Assembly (NCBI GenBank): GCA_003521845.1 | Contig: DPHB01000001.1 | Coordinates: forward strand, 108,550 to 120,738 | Direction: 5' to 3' | DNA length: 12,189 nucleotides | Origin: Oceanospirillaceae bacterium | GTDB taxonomy: Bacteria > Pseudomonadota > Gammaproteobacteria > Pseudomonadales > Balneatricaceae | Part shown: positions 1 to 5,178 of the stretch, piece after piece | How the letters are laid out: each line of letters starts with the position of its first letter | Numbering within the stretch: the stretch's first letter is position 1 | Notes under the pieces: model-generated | The model's input: the letters and a program-made list of their open reading frames with translations, nothing else | The model's database searches: none | What the model was told of the DNA's origin: nothing | Position numbers and translations under genes: made by a program

Positions 1-21
1 AGGCAAAGTGCAATTCTGCTA

Positions 22-54
22 GAGATTGCCACGCCGCTTCGCGACTCGCAATGA
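22..54. repeat. Dispersed hairpin repeat (REP-like)
   Basis: Short imperfect palindrome just past the stop codon of the Lrp-family gene. Seen directly: outer arms ATTGC (25-29) and GCAAT (48-52), and an inner CGC (35-37) and GCG (41-43) around a TTC loop. The minus-strand form begins GTCATTGCGAG and ends GGCAATCT, a pattern common in dispersed intergenic repeats of many bacterial genomes. Having a single copy here, its repeat status is inferred from resemblance. Its position would also let it act as a 3'-end hairpin for the regulator transcript, although no T-run follows. Confidence 0.45.
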
Positions 55-56
55 CG

Positions 57-542
57 TTAAGTAATAGGCACTTCTTGCGTGTTGTGTACCTTACGCAATA
101 CCATTTGCGTCTTGGTGGTATTTACCCCGGGTAGGCGCAATAGGGTTTTGTAATATAGCTCTTCAAAGTGCTGTGTGTCTTTATAGATTACCGTTAACTG
201 GTAATCAAATTCGCCGGTCATTAGGTAACAGGCTTTTACTTGTGGCACTAAGCGCACAGCATCTTCAAATTGTTGAAACAGGTCTTCCTGCTGAGCATCC
301 AAGCGCATGGACACAATGGCGGTGCCGGTGTAGCCAAAGTGGGCTGGGTTGACGATACCCGTAAACTTATCGAAGTAATCCGCCTCCAATAAGCTTTTAA
401 GGCGTCTATGGCAGGCCGACGGCGATAGATTGGCCATGTCGGCCAGCTCGACATTGGTGAGGCGACCGTTGCCTTGAAGGGCGCGAATGATCTGCTTATC
501 AAACTCATCAAGCTCTGTGTTAACTGTTTGTACTTCTTGCAT
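57..542 (-). CDS. Lrp/AsnC family transcriptional regulator, probable regulator of ald
   Basis: DNA-binding regulator of the leucine-responsive/AsnC (feast-famine) family, expected to sense an amino acid and control the divergent ald gene. Numbered from the upstream ATG at 551 (164 codons), the N-terminal winged helix-turn-helix spans about residues 15-75 (LDEFDKQIIRALQGNGR, then the recognition helix around SPSACHRRLKSL). The C-terminal RAM/AsnC effector domain spans about 76-155 and has the typical MTGEFDYQL stretch. The length is normal for the family. I prefer the second in-frame ATG at 542 (161 aa) because an ACGGA stands about 9 nt before it, whereas the ATG at 551 directly abuts that sequence. 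The gene is back to back with ald across a palindrome-rich region, so L-alanine is the likely effector, as for mycobacterial AldR. The effector is inferred and the family is certain. Confidence 0.93.
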   Translation of the reverse strand: MQEVQTVNTELDEFDKQIIRALQGNGRLTNVELADMANLSPSACHRRLKSLLEADYFDKFTGIVNPAHFGYTGTAIVSMRLDAQQEDLFQQFEDAVRLVPQVKACYLMTGEFDYQLTVIYKDTQHFEELYYKTLLRLPGVNTTKTQMVLRKVHNTQEVPIT

Positions 543-584
543 AGGGCCCATTCCGTTATATAGTGCTTATTACTAAAAAAATTT

Positions 585-596
585 ATCAGCGCTGAT
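585..596. promoter_or_regulatory. Perfect 12-bp palindrome, candidate Lrp-family operator
   Basis: ATCAGCGCTGAT is its own reverse complement. A related imperfect copy, ATCAGAGGTGAT, lies at 616-627, exactly 31 bp on, which is about three helical turns. Lrp-family octamers bind arrays of similarly phased sites. The site lies 35-45 bp upstream of the regulator start, which suits autoregulation. Regulator binding is an inference. Confidence 0.45.
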
Positions 597-615
597 TACT
601 GCTTAAGTTTTTTTT

Positions 616-627
616 ATCAGAGGTGAT
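616..627. promoter_or_regulatory. Imperfect palindrome, second candidate Lrp-family operator
   Basis: ATCAGAGGTGAT keeps the outer ATCA and TGAT arms of the perfect palindrome at 585-596 and the same 12-bp length. The two sites are 31 bp apart start to start, so they sit on nearly the same face of the helix. This phasing is the main reason to treat both as binding sites and not as chance AT-rich symmetry. Confidence 0.4.
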
Positions 628-658
628 TTAATTCCAAAATGGCTTGGAATTAAATTCC
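627..658. repeat. Nested inverted repeats in the ald control region
   Basis: The 11-base arm TTTAATTCCAA (627-637) is perfectly inverted as TTGGAATTAAA (644-654) around a 6-nt spacer. The right arm is itself part of a second palindrome, GGAATT-A-AATTCC (646-658). The AATTCC/GGAATT word therefore occurs three times in 32 bases. This may be part of the regulator binding array or a hairpin in DNA or RNA. No T-run follows, so it is not a terminator. Confidence 0.5.
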
Positions 659-714
659 AGATTTTGTAAATTTGTGCGAATTATATTTCAATAAACTGCC
701 AAATATCCAGAAAC

Positions 715-747
715 TTATCAAGATAATTTCTTAATTCTTTGTATAAA
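715..747 (+). promoter_or_regulatory. Candidate ald promoter with an operator-like palindrome
   Basis: TATAAA at 742-747 is a plausible -10 box, about 50 bp upstream of the ald start. No good -35 box stands at 16-18 bp. In its place lies the imperfect palindrome TTATC-AA-GATAA (715-726). A weak -35 next to a symmetric site suggests activator-dependent transcription, as expected if the Lrp-type regulator induces ald on alanine. The assignment is inferred from spacing alone. Confidence 0.35.
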
Positions 748-798
748 CTACCGGCATGACCAGAACGCAATCACAACTAACCTAAAGGAGATGACGGC

Positions 799-1932
799 AT
801 GTTAATTGGTGTACCTAAAGAGATTAAGAACCGCGAAAACCGTGTAGGCTTGACCCCAGAAAGTGTACAAGAGCTAGTTGCAGCTGGCCATCAAGTATTG
901 ATGGAAACCAATGCCGGTCAAGGCATCAACGCCAGCGACGACGACTATCAAGCTGCTGGTGCTAGCATTGTTGCTACCGCCGCTGAGGTTTTTGCTCAAG
1001 CCGAGATGATTGTTAAGGTTAAAGAGCCACAAGCTGCAGAGCGTGCCATGTTGCGTGAAGGCCAGTTGTTGTTCACCTACCTACACCTTGCACCAGATGC
1101 TGCTCAAACTGAAGACCTGATCAAGTCAGGGGCTACCTGCATTGCTTACGAAACTATTACTTCACCACGTGGCGGTTTGCCCTTGTTGGCACCTATGTCC
1201 GAAGTTGCTGGCCGTATGTCCATCCAAGCCGGTAGCCATGCTCTAGAGAACACCCAAGGTGGTCGCGGCATGTTGCTAGGTGGTGTACCTGGTGTTGAAG
1301 CCGCTAAAGTCGTTGTTATCGGTGGCGGTGTGGTTGGTTCCAATGCCGTACAAATGGCTCTCGGTTCACGTGCCAATGTGGTTGTTTTGGATCGTTCTAA
1401 GGACGCCTTGGTACGTCTAGACCAAGAATTCAACGGTGCTGTAAAAACCGTATATTCCACTAAAGCGGCTTTAGAAAAGCACGTAGCCGAAGCTGACCTA
1501 GTCATTGGTGGTGTGCTAATTCCTGGTGCAACAGCGCCTAAGCTAGTCACGGCTGAAATGGTTGCTGGTATGAAGAAGGGTGCAGTATTGGTAGATGTTG
1601 CCATCGACCAAGGTGGTTGTTTCGAGACTTCCCACGCCACTACTCACGAAGACCCCACTTATGAAGTAGGCGGTGTTGTTCACTACTGTGTGGCTAACAT
1701 GCCAGGTGGCGTACCACTAACTTCTACCTACGCCTTAAACAATGCCACTCTTCCCTACGTAATGAAGTTGGCCAACCAGGGCTGGCGCACAGCTTTGGCT
1801 AACGATGTACACTTCCGTGAAGGTTTGAATGTACACGCCGGTATGGTAACCAACGAACATGTGGCCGAAGCACTAGGCTATGACTTTGTTGATCCGGCTA
1901 CGGTTTGTCGTTCATTGGAAGCGGTTGCTTAA
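799..1932 (+). CDS. ald: Alanine dehydrogenase
   Basis: NAD-dependent L-alanine dehydrogenase, a soluble enzyme that reversibly converts L-alanine to pyruvate plus ammonium. The 377-residue protein is full length. The N-terminal half opens with MLIGVPKEIKNRENRVGLTP. Substrate residues R15 and K75 (in KVKEP) and catalytic H96 (in TYLHLAP) match the positions known for mycobacterial Ald, as does D270 (in VDVAIDQGG). The Rossmann glycine motif IGGGVVGSNA is at about 174-183, with D198 following to bind NAD ribose. The start is fixed by AAAGGAG (784-790), 8 nt before ATG; an out-of-frame ATG at 791 would leave no spacing and hits a stop after four codons. The gene is monocistronic, with a strong terminator after it. 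Its divergent neighbour is an Lrp/AsnC regulator, the usual arrangement for alanine-inducible ald, so a catabolic role is likely. Confidence 0.98.
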   Translation: MLIGVPKEIKNRENRVGLTPESVQELVAAGHQVLMETNAGQGINASDDDYQAAGASIVATAAEVFAQAEMIVKVKEPQAAERAMLREGQLLFTYLHLAPDAAQTEDLIKSGATCIAYETITSPRGGLPLLAPMSEVAGRMSIQAGSHALENTQGGRGMLLGGVPGVEAAKVVVIGGGVVGSNAVQMALGSRANVVVLDRSKDALVRLDQEFNGAVKTVYSTKAALEKHVAEADLVIGGVLIPGATAPKLVTAEMVAGMKKGAVLVDVAIDQGGCFETSHATTHEDPTYEVGGVVHYCVANMPGGVPLTSTYALNNATLPYVMKLANQGWRTALANDVHFREGLNVHAGMVTNEHVAEALGYDFVDPATVCRSLEAVA

Positions 1933-1983
1933 GCAGCAAAACTCCTGACTTGTTTGAGCCTATTGTTCGATAAGTTAACTTTC

Positions 1984-2010
1984 AGGGCATCTATTTAGAT
2001 GCCCTTTTTT
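1984..2010 (+). terminator. Rho-independent terminator of ald
   Basis: A perfect 9-bp stem pairs AGGGCATCT (1984-1992) with AGATGCCCT (1997-2005) around a 4-nt loop, and six T run from 2005 to 2010. It starts about 50 nt past the ald stop codon and is the best terminator in the window. Confidence 0.92.
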
Positions 2011-2044
2011 ACGCCTAAAAGAACCGGCAACCTTGCTTGCTAGG

Positions 2045-2305
2045 TTACTCGTAATGGGTCCATAAACGCAGTATTTTAATGGCACTTTTGTCTTCTAGTA
2101 CTTGGTAGACCAATCGATGTTGTATATTGATTCTTCTGGAGTATGCGCCCTCTAAATCACCCACTAACTTTTCATAGGGCGGAGGGGTTTGGTAGGGGTT
2201 GCTGGCAATTATTGTTAATAGATCTTTGGCCTTTGCTTTTAAACCACTAGAGGCTAGCTTTTTGGCATCTTTTTTGGCTTGCTTAGTGTAATAAATTTGC
2301 CACAT
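2045..2305 (-). CDS. yoeB: YoeB-family mRNA interferase toxin (Txe/YoeB)
   Basis: Toxin of a type II toxin-antitoxin pair, a RelE-fold ribosome-dependent endoribonuclease that cleaves mRNA in the A site. At 86 residues it is the usual size (E. coli YoeB has 84). Family residues align: E45 in PPPYEKLVGDL corresponds to E46 of E. coli YoeB, R64 in SRRINIQHRLVYQV to R65, and H84-Y85 near the C terminus to H83-Y84. All catalytic residues are present, so the toxin looks intact. It starts 5 nt after the antitoxin stop codon with no strong ribosome site of its own, so translation is probably coupled to yefM. It is convergent with ald. Short TA pairs like this are often horizontally acquired, but nothing else nearby shows a mobile element. 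Confidence 0.94.
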   Translation of the reverse strand: MWQIYYTKQAKKDAKKLASSGLKAKAKDLLTIIASNPYQTPPPYEKLVGDLEGAYSRRINIQHRLVYQVLEDKSAIKILRLWTHYE

Positions 2306-2310
2306 TTACA

Positions 2311-2553
2311 TTACCAATCTAGGTCCGTATCGCATTCATCTAGATCTGTCTCCATTCCCGCGCGGATGGATTCACGCATGCCGGGAACAGATAGCAAGAA
2401 TAGGGTTTCGTTAATAGCGCTCCAATCTTCTTCAGATAGCAGTATGGCATTGCCTCTTTTCCCAGTAATAACAATAGGTTGATGAGTTGTCTGAGTTTCA
2501 TCAATCAAGTTATAAAGTTTGGAGCGGGCTTCGGTAACATTTAAAGTAGTCAT
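2311..2553 (-). CDS. yefM: YefM-family antitoxin (Phd/YefM)
   Basis: Antitoxin partner of the adjacent YoeB-type toxin, 80 residues and full length. The N-terminal half (MTTLNVTEARSKLYNLIDET, then PIVITGKRGNAILLSEEDW) is the Phd/YefM DNA-binding and dimerisation fold. The acidic C-terminal tail, about residues 55-80 and rich in D and E (METDLDECDTDLDW), is the part expected to wrap and neutralise the toxin. AGAGGTGA lies a few nt before the ATG and gives a good ribosome site, stronger than that of the toxin, in keeping with the antitoxin being made in excess. The known family behaviour is autorepression by antitoxin and toxin-antitoxin complex, and a perfect palindrome sits in the promoter just upstream. 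Confidence 0.94.
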   Translation of the reverse strand: MTTLNVTEARSKLYNLIDETQTTHQPIVITGKRGNAILLSEEDWSAINETLFLLSVPGMRESIRAGMETDLDECDTDLDW

Positions 2554-2571
2554 TGTTTCACCTCTAGAAGC

Positions 2572-2603
2572 AAAAGCGTACGCTTTTACGTTCGCTAAGT
2601 CAA
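2572..2603 (-). promoter_or_regulatory. yefM-yoeB promoter with a 16-bp palindromic operator over the -10 box
   Basis: On the minus strand TTGACT (2598-2603) is a -35 box, followed after exactly 17 nt by TACGCT (2575-2580) as the -10 box. The perfect palindrome AAAAGCGTACGCTTTT (2572-2587) covers that -10 box. A GTAC core flanked by symmetric arms recalls the TGTACA-centred operators of E. coli yefM-yoeB, though the flanks differ. A related half-site, AGCGAACGT, stands between the -35 box and the palindrome. Autorepression by the antitoxin complex is the expected function. Confidence 0.6.
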
Positions 2604-2631
2604 TTTTGCGTTCTATGTTAAGGAGGCAATA

Positions 2632-3033
2632 CTAGCTTTCTAACAAGTCCCCGGTGGTGTAATACCATTGGCCGCCAATATTCACAAACTGGCTGATTTC
2701 GTGTAAACGTCTGGCTTTGCCGTTGATCTTGTAGCGGGCGACAAATTCCACAATGCCGGCTTGGTGTAGTTCGCTTCCGTCTTGGGTTTTAACGATTTTT
2801 AAGCCCAGCCATTGTTGCTGTTCATCAAAGTCTAGCTTGTCGGGCCGGTTTTCGTGATGCCAGCTGGCGAGTATATAGTCCTTGTCTTTGATGCAAAAAG
2901 CACTGTAGCGTGAACGCATGAGCTGTTCTGCGGTAGTGGCCGCTTGGCCTTGAATTATAGGTTGGCAACAGCTGACAAAAGGCTGTTTGGAACCGCAGTA
3001 GCAGTCATTTGTTTGAGATTGTTTTTTGGCCAC
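2632..3033 (-). CDS. YchJ-like (UPF0225) protein with N-terminal SEC-C zinc motif
   Basis: Small cytosolic protein of the YchJ/UPF0225 family; its biochemical role is not known to me. The N terminus has a SEC-C-type metal motif with C11, C13 and the C22-C23 pair (CYCGS, then SCC). The YchJ core follows, with LMRSRYSAF at about 38-46, SWHHENRP, WLGLKIV, GIVEFVARYK and QWYYTTGDL. At 133 residues it is shorter than E. coli YchJ (about 150), which ends in a second SEC-C motif. Here the protein stops just after the WYYTTGD region, so that motif is absent. The start is GTG: it is the only start codon between the upstream in-frame stop and the motif, and no good ribosome site precedes it. It is followed by the toxin-antitoxin pair in the same direction but about 80 bp away. 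Confidence 0.88.
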   Translation of the reverse strand: MAKKQSQTNDCYCGSKQPFVSCCQPIIQGQAATTAEQLMRSRYSAFCIKDKDYILASWHHENRPDKLDFDEQQQWLGLKIVKTQDGSELHQAGIVEFVARYKINGKARRLHEISQFVNIGGQWYYTTGDLLES

Positions 3034-3103
3034 GATGATAATTTCTTGTTAAAGCAAAGGCGCCATATTAGCATAGCTGCCAGGTAGTTGATTAGTTATA
3101 GGC

Positions 3104-3129
3104 GGGGTCAGAGGGCCTGCCCCATGACC
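3104..3129. repeat. GC-rich imperfect inverted repeat upstream of the ureohydrolase gene
   Basis: GGTCA (3106-3110) is inverted as TGACC (3125-3129), and GGGG (3104-3107) can alternatively pair with CCCC (3120-3123). The 180-bp gap between the YchJ-like gene and the ureohydrolase gene holds little else: a weak TTGGGT (3142-3147) and TATATG (3165-3170) pair at 17-bp spacing that could be the downstream promoter. This may be a decayed dispersed repeat or an attenuator-like hairpin. Confidence 0.3.
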
Positions 3130-3213
3130 GGAGGGAGTGTATTGGGTACCTCAGGTCTGATAATTATATGTCCGAGCCAAGCACCTAGCAACATTGAGTG
3201 ATAGGATTCAAAT

Positions 3214-4170
3214 ATGACAGAAAAAGTGTTTTACGAGCCATTAGGTGGCAACGATATGCCACGTTTTGGTGGCCCCGGTACCTTTATGCGTTTGCCAGCG
3301 GTGGAGATTGATAGCCACCTTGATGTGGGTATTTTGGGTGTGCCCCTCGATATAGGCACTTCCAACCGGCCTGGTGCGCGTTTGGCACCGCGAGAAATAC
3401 GTGATGAAAGCCGCATGCTGCGGCCCTTAAATGTGTCAACGGGAGCCGACCCTTTCCATAGTCTAAGCATCGCAGACATTGGCGATGTGCCAATTAATAC
3501 CTTTAACCTGCACAAGAGTATGGGCATCATTGAAGCCTTTTATGACGATGTATTAGCCGCCGATATTATGCCTGTCACTATTGGTGGTGATCACACCATT
3601 AGCCTGCCAATTTTACGTGCTATGGCCAAAAAATACGGGCCCGTTGGTGTCGTGCATATTGATGCCCATGCGGATGTCAACGAACATATGTTTGGTGAGG
3701 CCATTGCTCACGGCACGCCGTTTCGACGCGCAGTAGAAGAAGGCTTGCTAGATTGTCAGCGGGTGGTGCAAATTGGCTTGCGGGGTACTGGCTACAGTGT
3801 GGATGAATACGAGTGGGGCAAGCAACAAGGCTTTCGTGTGGTACAAGCCGAAGAGTGCTGGCACAAATCTTTAGAGCCACTAATGGCTGAGGTACGCGAC
3901 AAGGTGCAGGGTGGCCCTGTGTACTTGTCTTTTGATATCGATGGCCTAGACCCAGCCTATGCACCGGGCACCGGTACTGCTGAAATTGGTGGCTTGACGG
4001 TGCCCCAAGGTATCGAAATTGTGCGTGGTTGCCGTGGTTTAGATCTAGTTGGTTGTGATCTTGTGGAGGTATGCCCACCGTTTGATCAAACCCGTTCGAC
4101 TTCGGTCACCGCGGCAGGTCTTTTGTATGAAATGTTGTGTGTGCTACCGGGTGTGAAATATTTACGCTAA
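3214..4170 (+). CDS. gbuA: Agmatinase-family ureohydrolase, probable guanidinobutyrase
   Basis: Binuclear manganese hydrolase of the arginase/agmatinase family that releases urea from a guanidino compound. The 318-residue length and sequence, as I remember it, are closest to Pseudomonas GbuA (4-guanidinobutyrate to 4-aminobutyrate plus urea). Shared stretches include the LGGN-MPRFGG opening, LLDCxRVVQIGLR, FRVVQAEECWHKSL, GGPVYLSFDIDG and the LLYEMLCVLPGV ending. The metal ligands are complete: H127 (GGDHT), D150, H152 and D154 (HIDAHADVN), D241 and D243 (SFDIDGLDP). AGGA 7 nt before ATG supports the start. It stands alone, facing a transporter gene, without the LysR-type regulator or aminotransferase often found near gbuA. 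Agmatinase or guanidinopropionase activity cannot be excluded by eye. The family is certain; the substrate is inferred. Confidence 0.93.
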   Translation: MTEKVFYEPLGGNDMPRFGGPGTFMRLPAVEIDSHLDVGILGVPLDIGTSNRPGARLAPREIRDESRMLRPLNVSTGADPFHSLSIADIGDVPINTFNLHKSMGIIEAFYDDVLAADIMPVTIGGDHTISLPILRAMAKKYGPVGVVHIDAHADVNEHMFGEAIAHGTPFRRAVEEGLLDCQRVVQIGLRGTGYSVDEYEWGKQQGFRVVQAEECWHKSLEPLMAEVRDKVQGGPVYLSFDIDGLDPAYAPGTGTAEIGGLTVPQGIEIVRGCRGLDLVGCDLVEVCPPFDQTRSTSVTAAGLLYEMLCVLPGVKYLR

Positions 4171-4181
4171 ACCTAAGTGCA

Positions 4182-4196
4182 TTTGGCTTGGCCAAA
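4182..4196. terminator. Weak hairpin between convergent genes
   Basis: TTTGGC (4182-4187) pairs with GCCAAA (4191-4196) around a 3-nt loop in the 27-bp gap between the ureohydrolase and transporter stop codons. The symmetric position suits a shared 3'-end hairpin for both transcripts, but neither strand has a real T-run after it, so termination strength is doubtful. Confidence 0.3.
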
Positions 4197-4197
4197 G

Positions 4198-5064
4198 CTA
4201 GGCTTGACTAAGGATGCCTATGGCGACCAAGGCCAAACCAATACCCATGCGACGATAGCGGTTGATGGGCTCTTTAAATAAGAGTGCTCCCAAGGTACTG
4301 CTTAATAGAATCACCCCCATGTTCCAGATGGGAAAGAACAAGCTGCCGTTGTTATCGAAGGCATGCAAGCCAAGAATGATGAAGTAGGTGCCAAAGAAAT
4401 TCACTAGGCCTAAGGCCAGTCCAAAAGCAAAGGTATGCCAGCTGACGGGGCGTGGCCGTACCACTAGTACTAGCATGGCGGATACGGTGGCGGTGGCGAA
4501 AATAGCAACACTGAATATAGCCGCGTCCTGGGGGCGTACATAGTGTAAGTTAGCGTAGTTGGAGATAACGTCTAGGCCTCCAGCGATTAAAAATAAAACC
4601 ACGGGGAGCCAACCCATGCCTTTGTGTAGGTTGGGCGACGGGGTGCGGCTGTATGTGCTCAGGCTGAGGGCTACTAGGGCCAACGTAAGTCCTGCATAGG
4701 TTGTCCAGCTGGCTTGCCCCATGGTGGCTTCAAATATCCACAAGCTAAATATCACCGGTATGGCTAATGATAAGCGGCTAGCTATGACGGACGTGGTGGC
4801 TCCATATAAACGCGTCACACCATTGATAAGTAACAGGCATACTACATACAGTGCCCCTATGATCAGGCCCATTGCTAGCCAAGGTGTTTGTAGGTTTACT
4901 TCCAGCAGGTTGGAGGGTTGTTCTAGGTTGATGATACCTGCCAATACCCCAAATCCATAACTCACTAAAATAGTCGGCGTAGAAGGGATGCCGCGAATAG
5001 CCAGCAGCTTGAGTATGACAAAGATACTGCTGCTGCAGATGACGGATAAAATCAGGTAATGCAT
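4198..5064 (-). CDS. EamA/DMT-superfamily membrane transporter
   Basis: Inner-membrane protein of the drug/metabolite transporter superfamily, 288 residues, with about ten hydrophobic segments in two EamA-like repeats of five. Short basic or polar loops separate them (for example YSRTPSPNLHKG near the midpoint, KEPINRYRR before the last helix). The end of the second repeat has the typical NMGVILLSSTLGALLFKEPINRYRRMGIGLALVAIGI pattern of DMT carriers, in which a late helix is followed by FKEP. Substrates in this superfamily range from amino acids and purines to other small molecules, so none can be assigned. It lies downstream of the malonate operon on the same strand but behind a terminator-like hairpin, so it is probably transcribed separately. 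No clear ribosome site precedes the ATG, which leaves the exact start uncertain. Confidence 0.88.
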   Translation of the reverse strand: MHYLILSVICSSSIFVILKLLAIRGIPSTPTILVSYGFGVLAGIINLEQPSNLLEVNLQTPWLAMGLIIGALYVVCLLLINGVTRLYGATTSVIASRLSLAIPVIFSLWIFEATMGQASWTTYAGLTLALVALSLSTYSRTPSPNLHKGMGWLPVVLFLIAGGLDVISNYANLHYVRPQDAAIFSVAIFATATVSAMLVLVVRPRPVSWHTFAFGLALGLVNFFGTYFIILGLHAFDNNGSLFFPIWNMGVILLSSTLGALLFKEPINRYRRMGIGLALVAIGILSQA

Positions 5065-5100
5065 GGTGTCGCGCAGGTGAGTCTAGGTGGCGCGATTGTA

Positions 5101-5137
5101 ATAATAGATGCCTACGAACTCTAGACAAAGTAGGCAT
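5101..5137 (-). promoter_or_regulatory. Candidate promoter and inverted repeat upstream of the transporter
   Basis: The minus strand has TTGTCT (5123-5128) and TATTAT (5101-5106) at 16-bp spacing, about 35 bp upstream of the transporter ATG. ATGCCTAC (5108-5115) is perfectly inverted as GTAGGCAT (5130-5137) with a 14-nt spacer, and these arms flank the -35 box. This would suit a repressor site. No regulator gene lies next to the transporter, so the binder, if any, is unknown. Confidence 0.35.
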
Positions 5138-5149
5138 TATTGGGCAACT

Positions 5150-5171
5150 AAAAAAGGGGGCGCCCCCCCCC
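5150..5171 (-). terminator. G/C-tract terminator of the amidase-matB-decarboxylase operon
   Basis: Read on the minus strand, nine G are followed by CG, five C and six T. The five C can pair with the first five G around a 6-nt loop and be released on the six T (5150-5155), a rho-independent layout 7 nt past the decarboxylase stop codon. The central GGGGGCGCCCCC (5156-5167) is also a perfect palindrome. The nine-base homopolymer is prone to slippage and sequencing error. Confidence 0.65.
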
Positions 5172-5178
5172 AGTTTAA

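Noticed and set aside
1146..1640. 164-residue minus-strand open frame inside ald
   Set aside because: It is a shadow of the alanine dehydrogenase gene with low-complexity Ser/Thr/Pro content.
2029..2046. Hairpin AACCT/AGGTT as terminator of the toxin gene
   Set aside because: It has only 5 bp and an 8-base loop, it overlaps the toxin stop codon, and the nearest T-run is about 8 nt past the stem. It is too weak to list as a terminator.
3677..4078. 133-residue minus-strand open frame inside the ureohydrolase gene
   Set aside because: It is antisense to the metal-binding core of a well-conserved enzyme and its composition is rich in His, Pro and Gln, typical of a shadow frame.
4778..5137. 119-residue minus-strand open frame overlapping the transporter start
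   Set aside because: It lies in another frame of the transporter gene. The transporter frame has ten regular hydrophobic segments, whereas this one has no recognisable domain and unusual His/Arg-rich composition.
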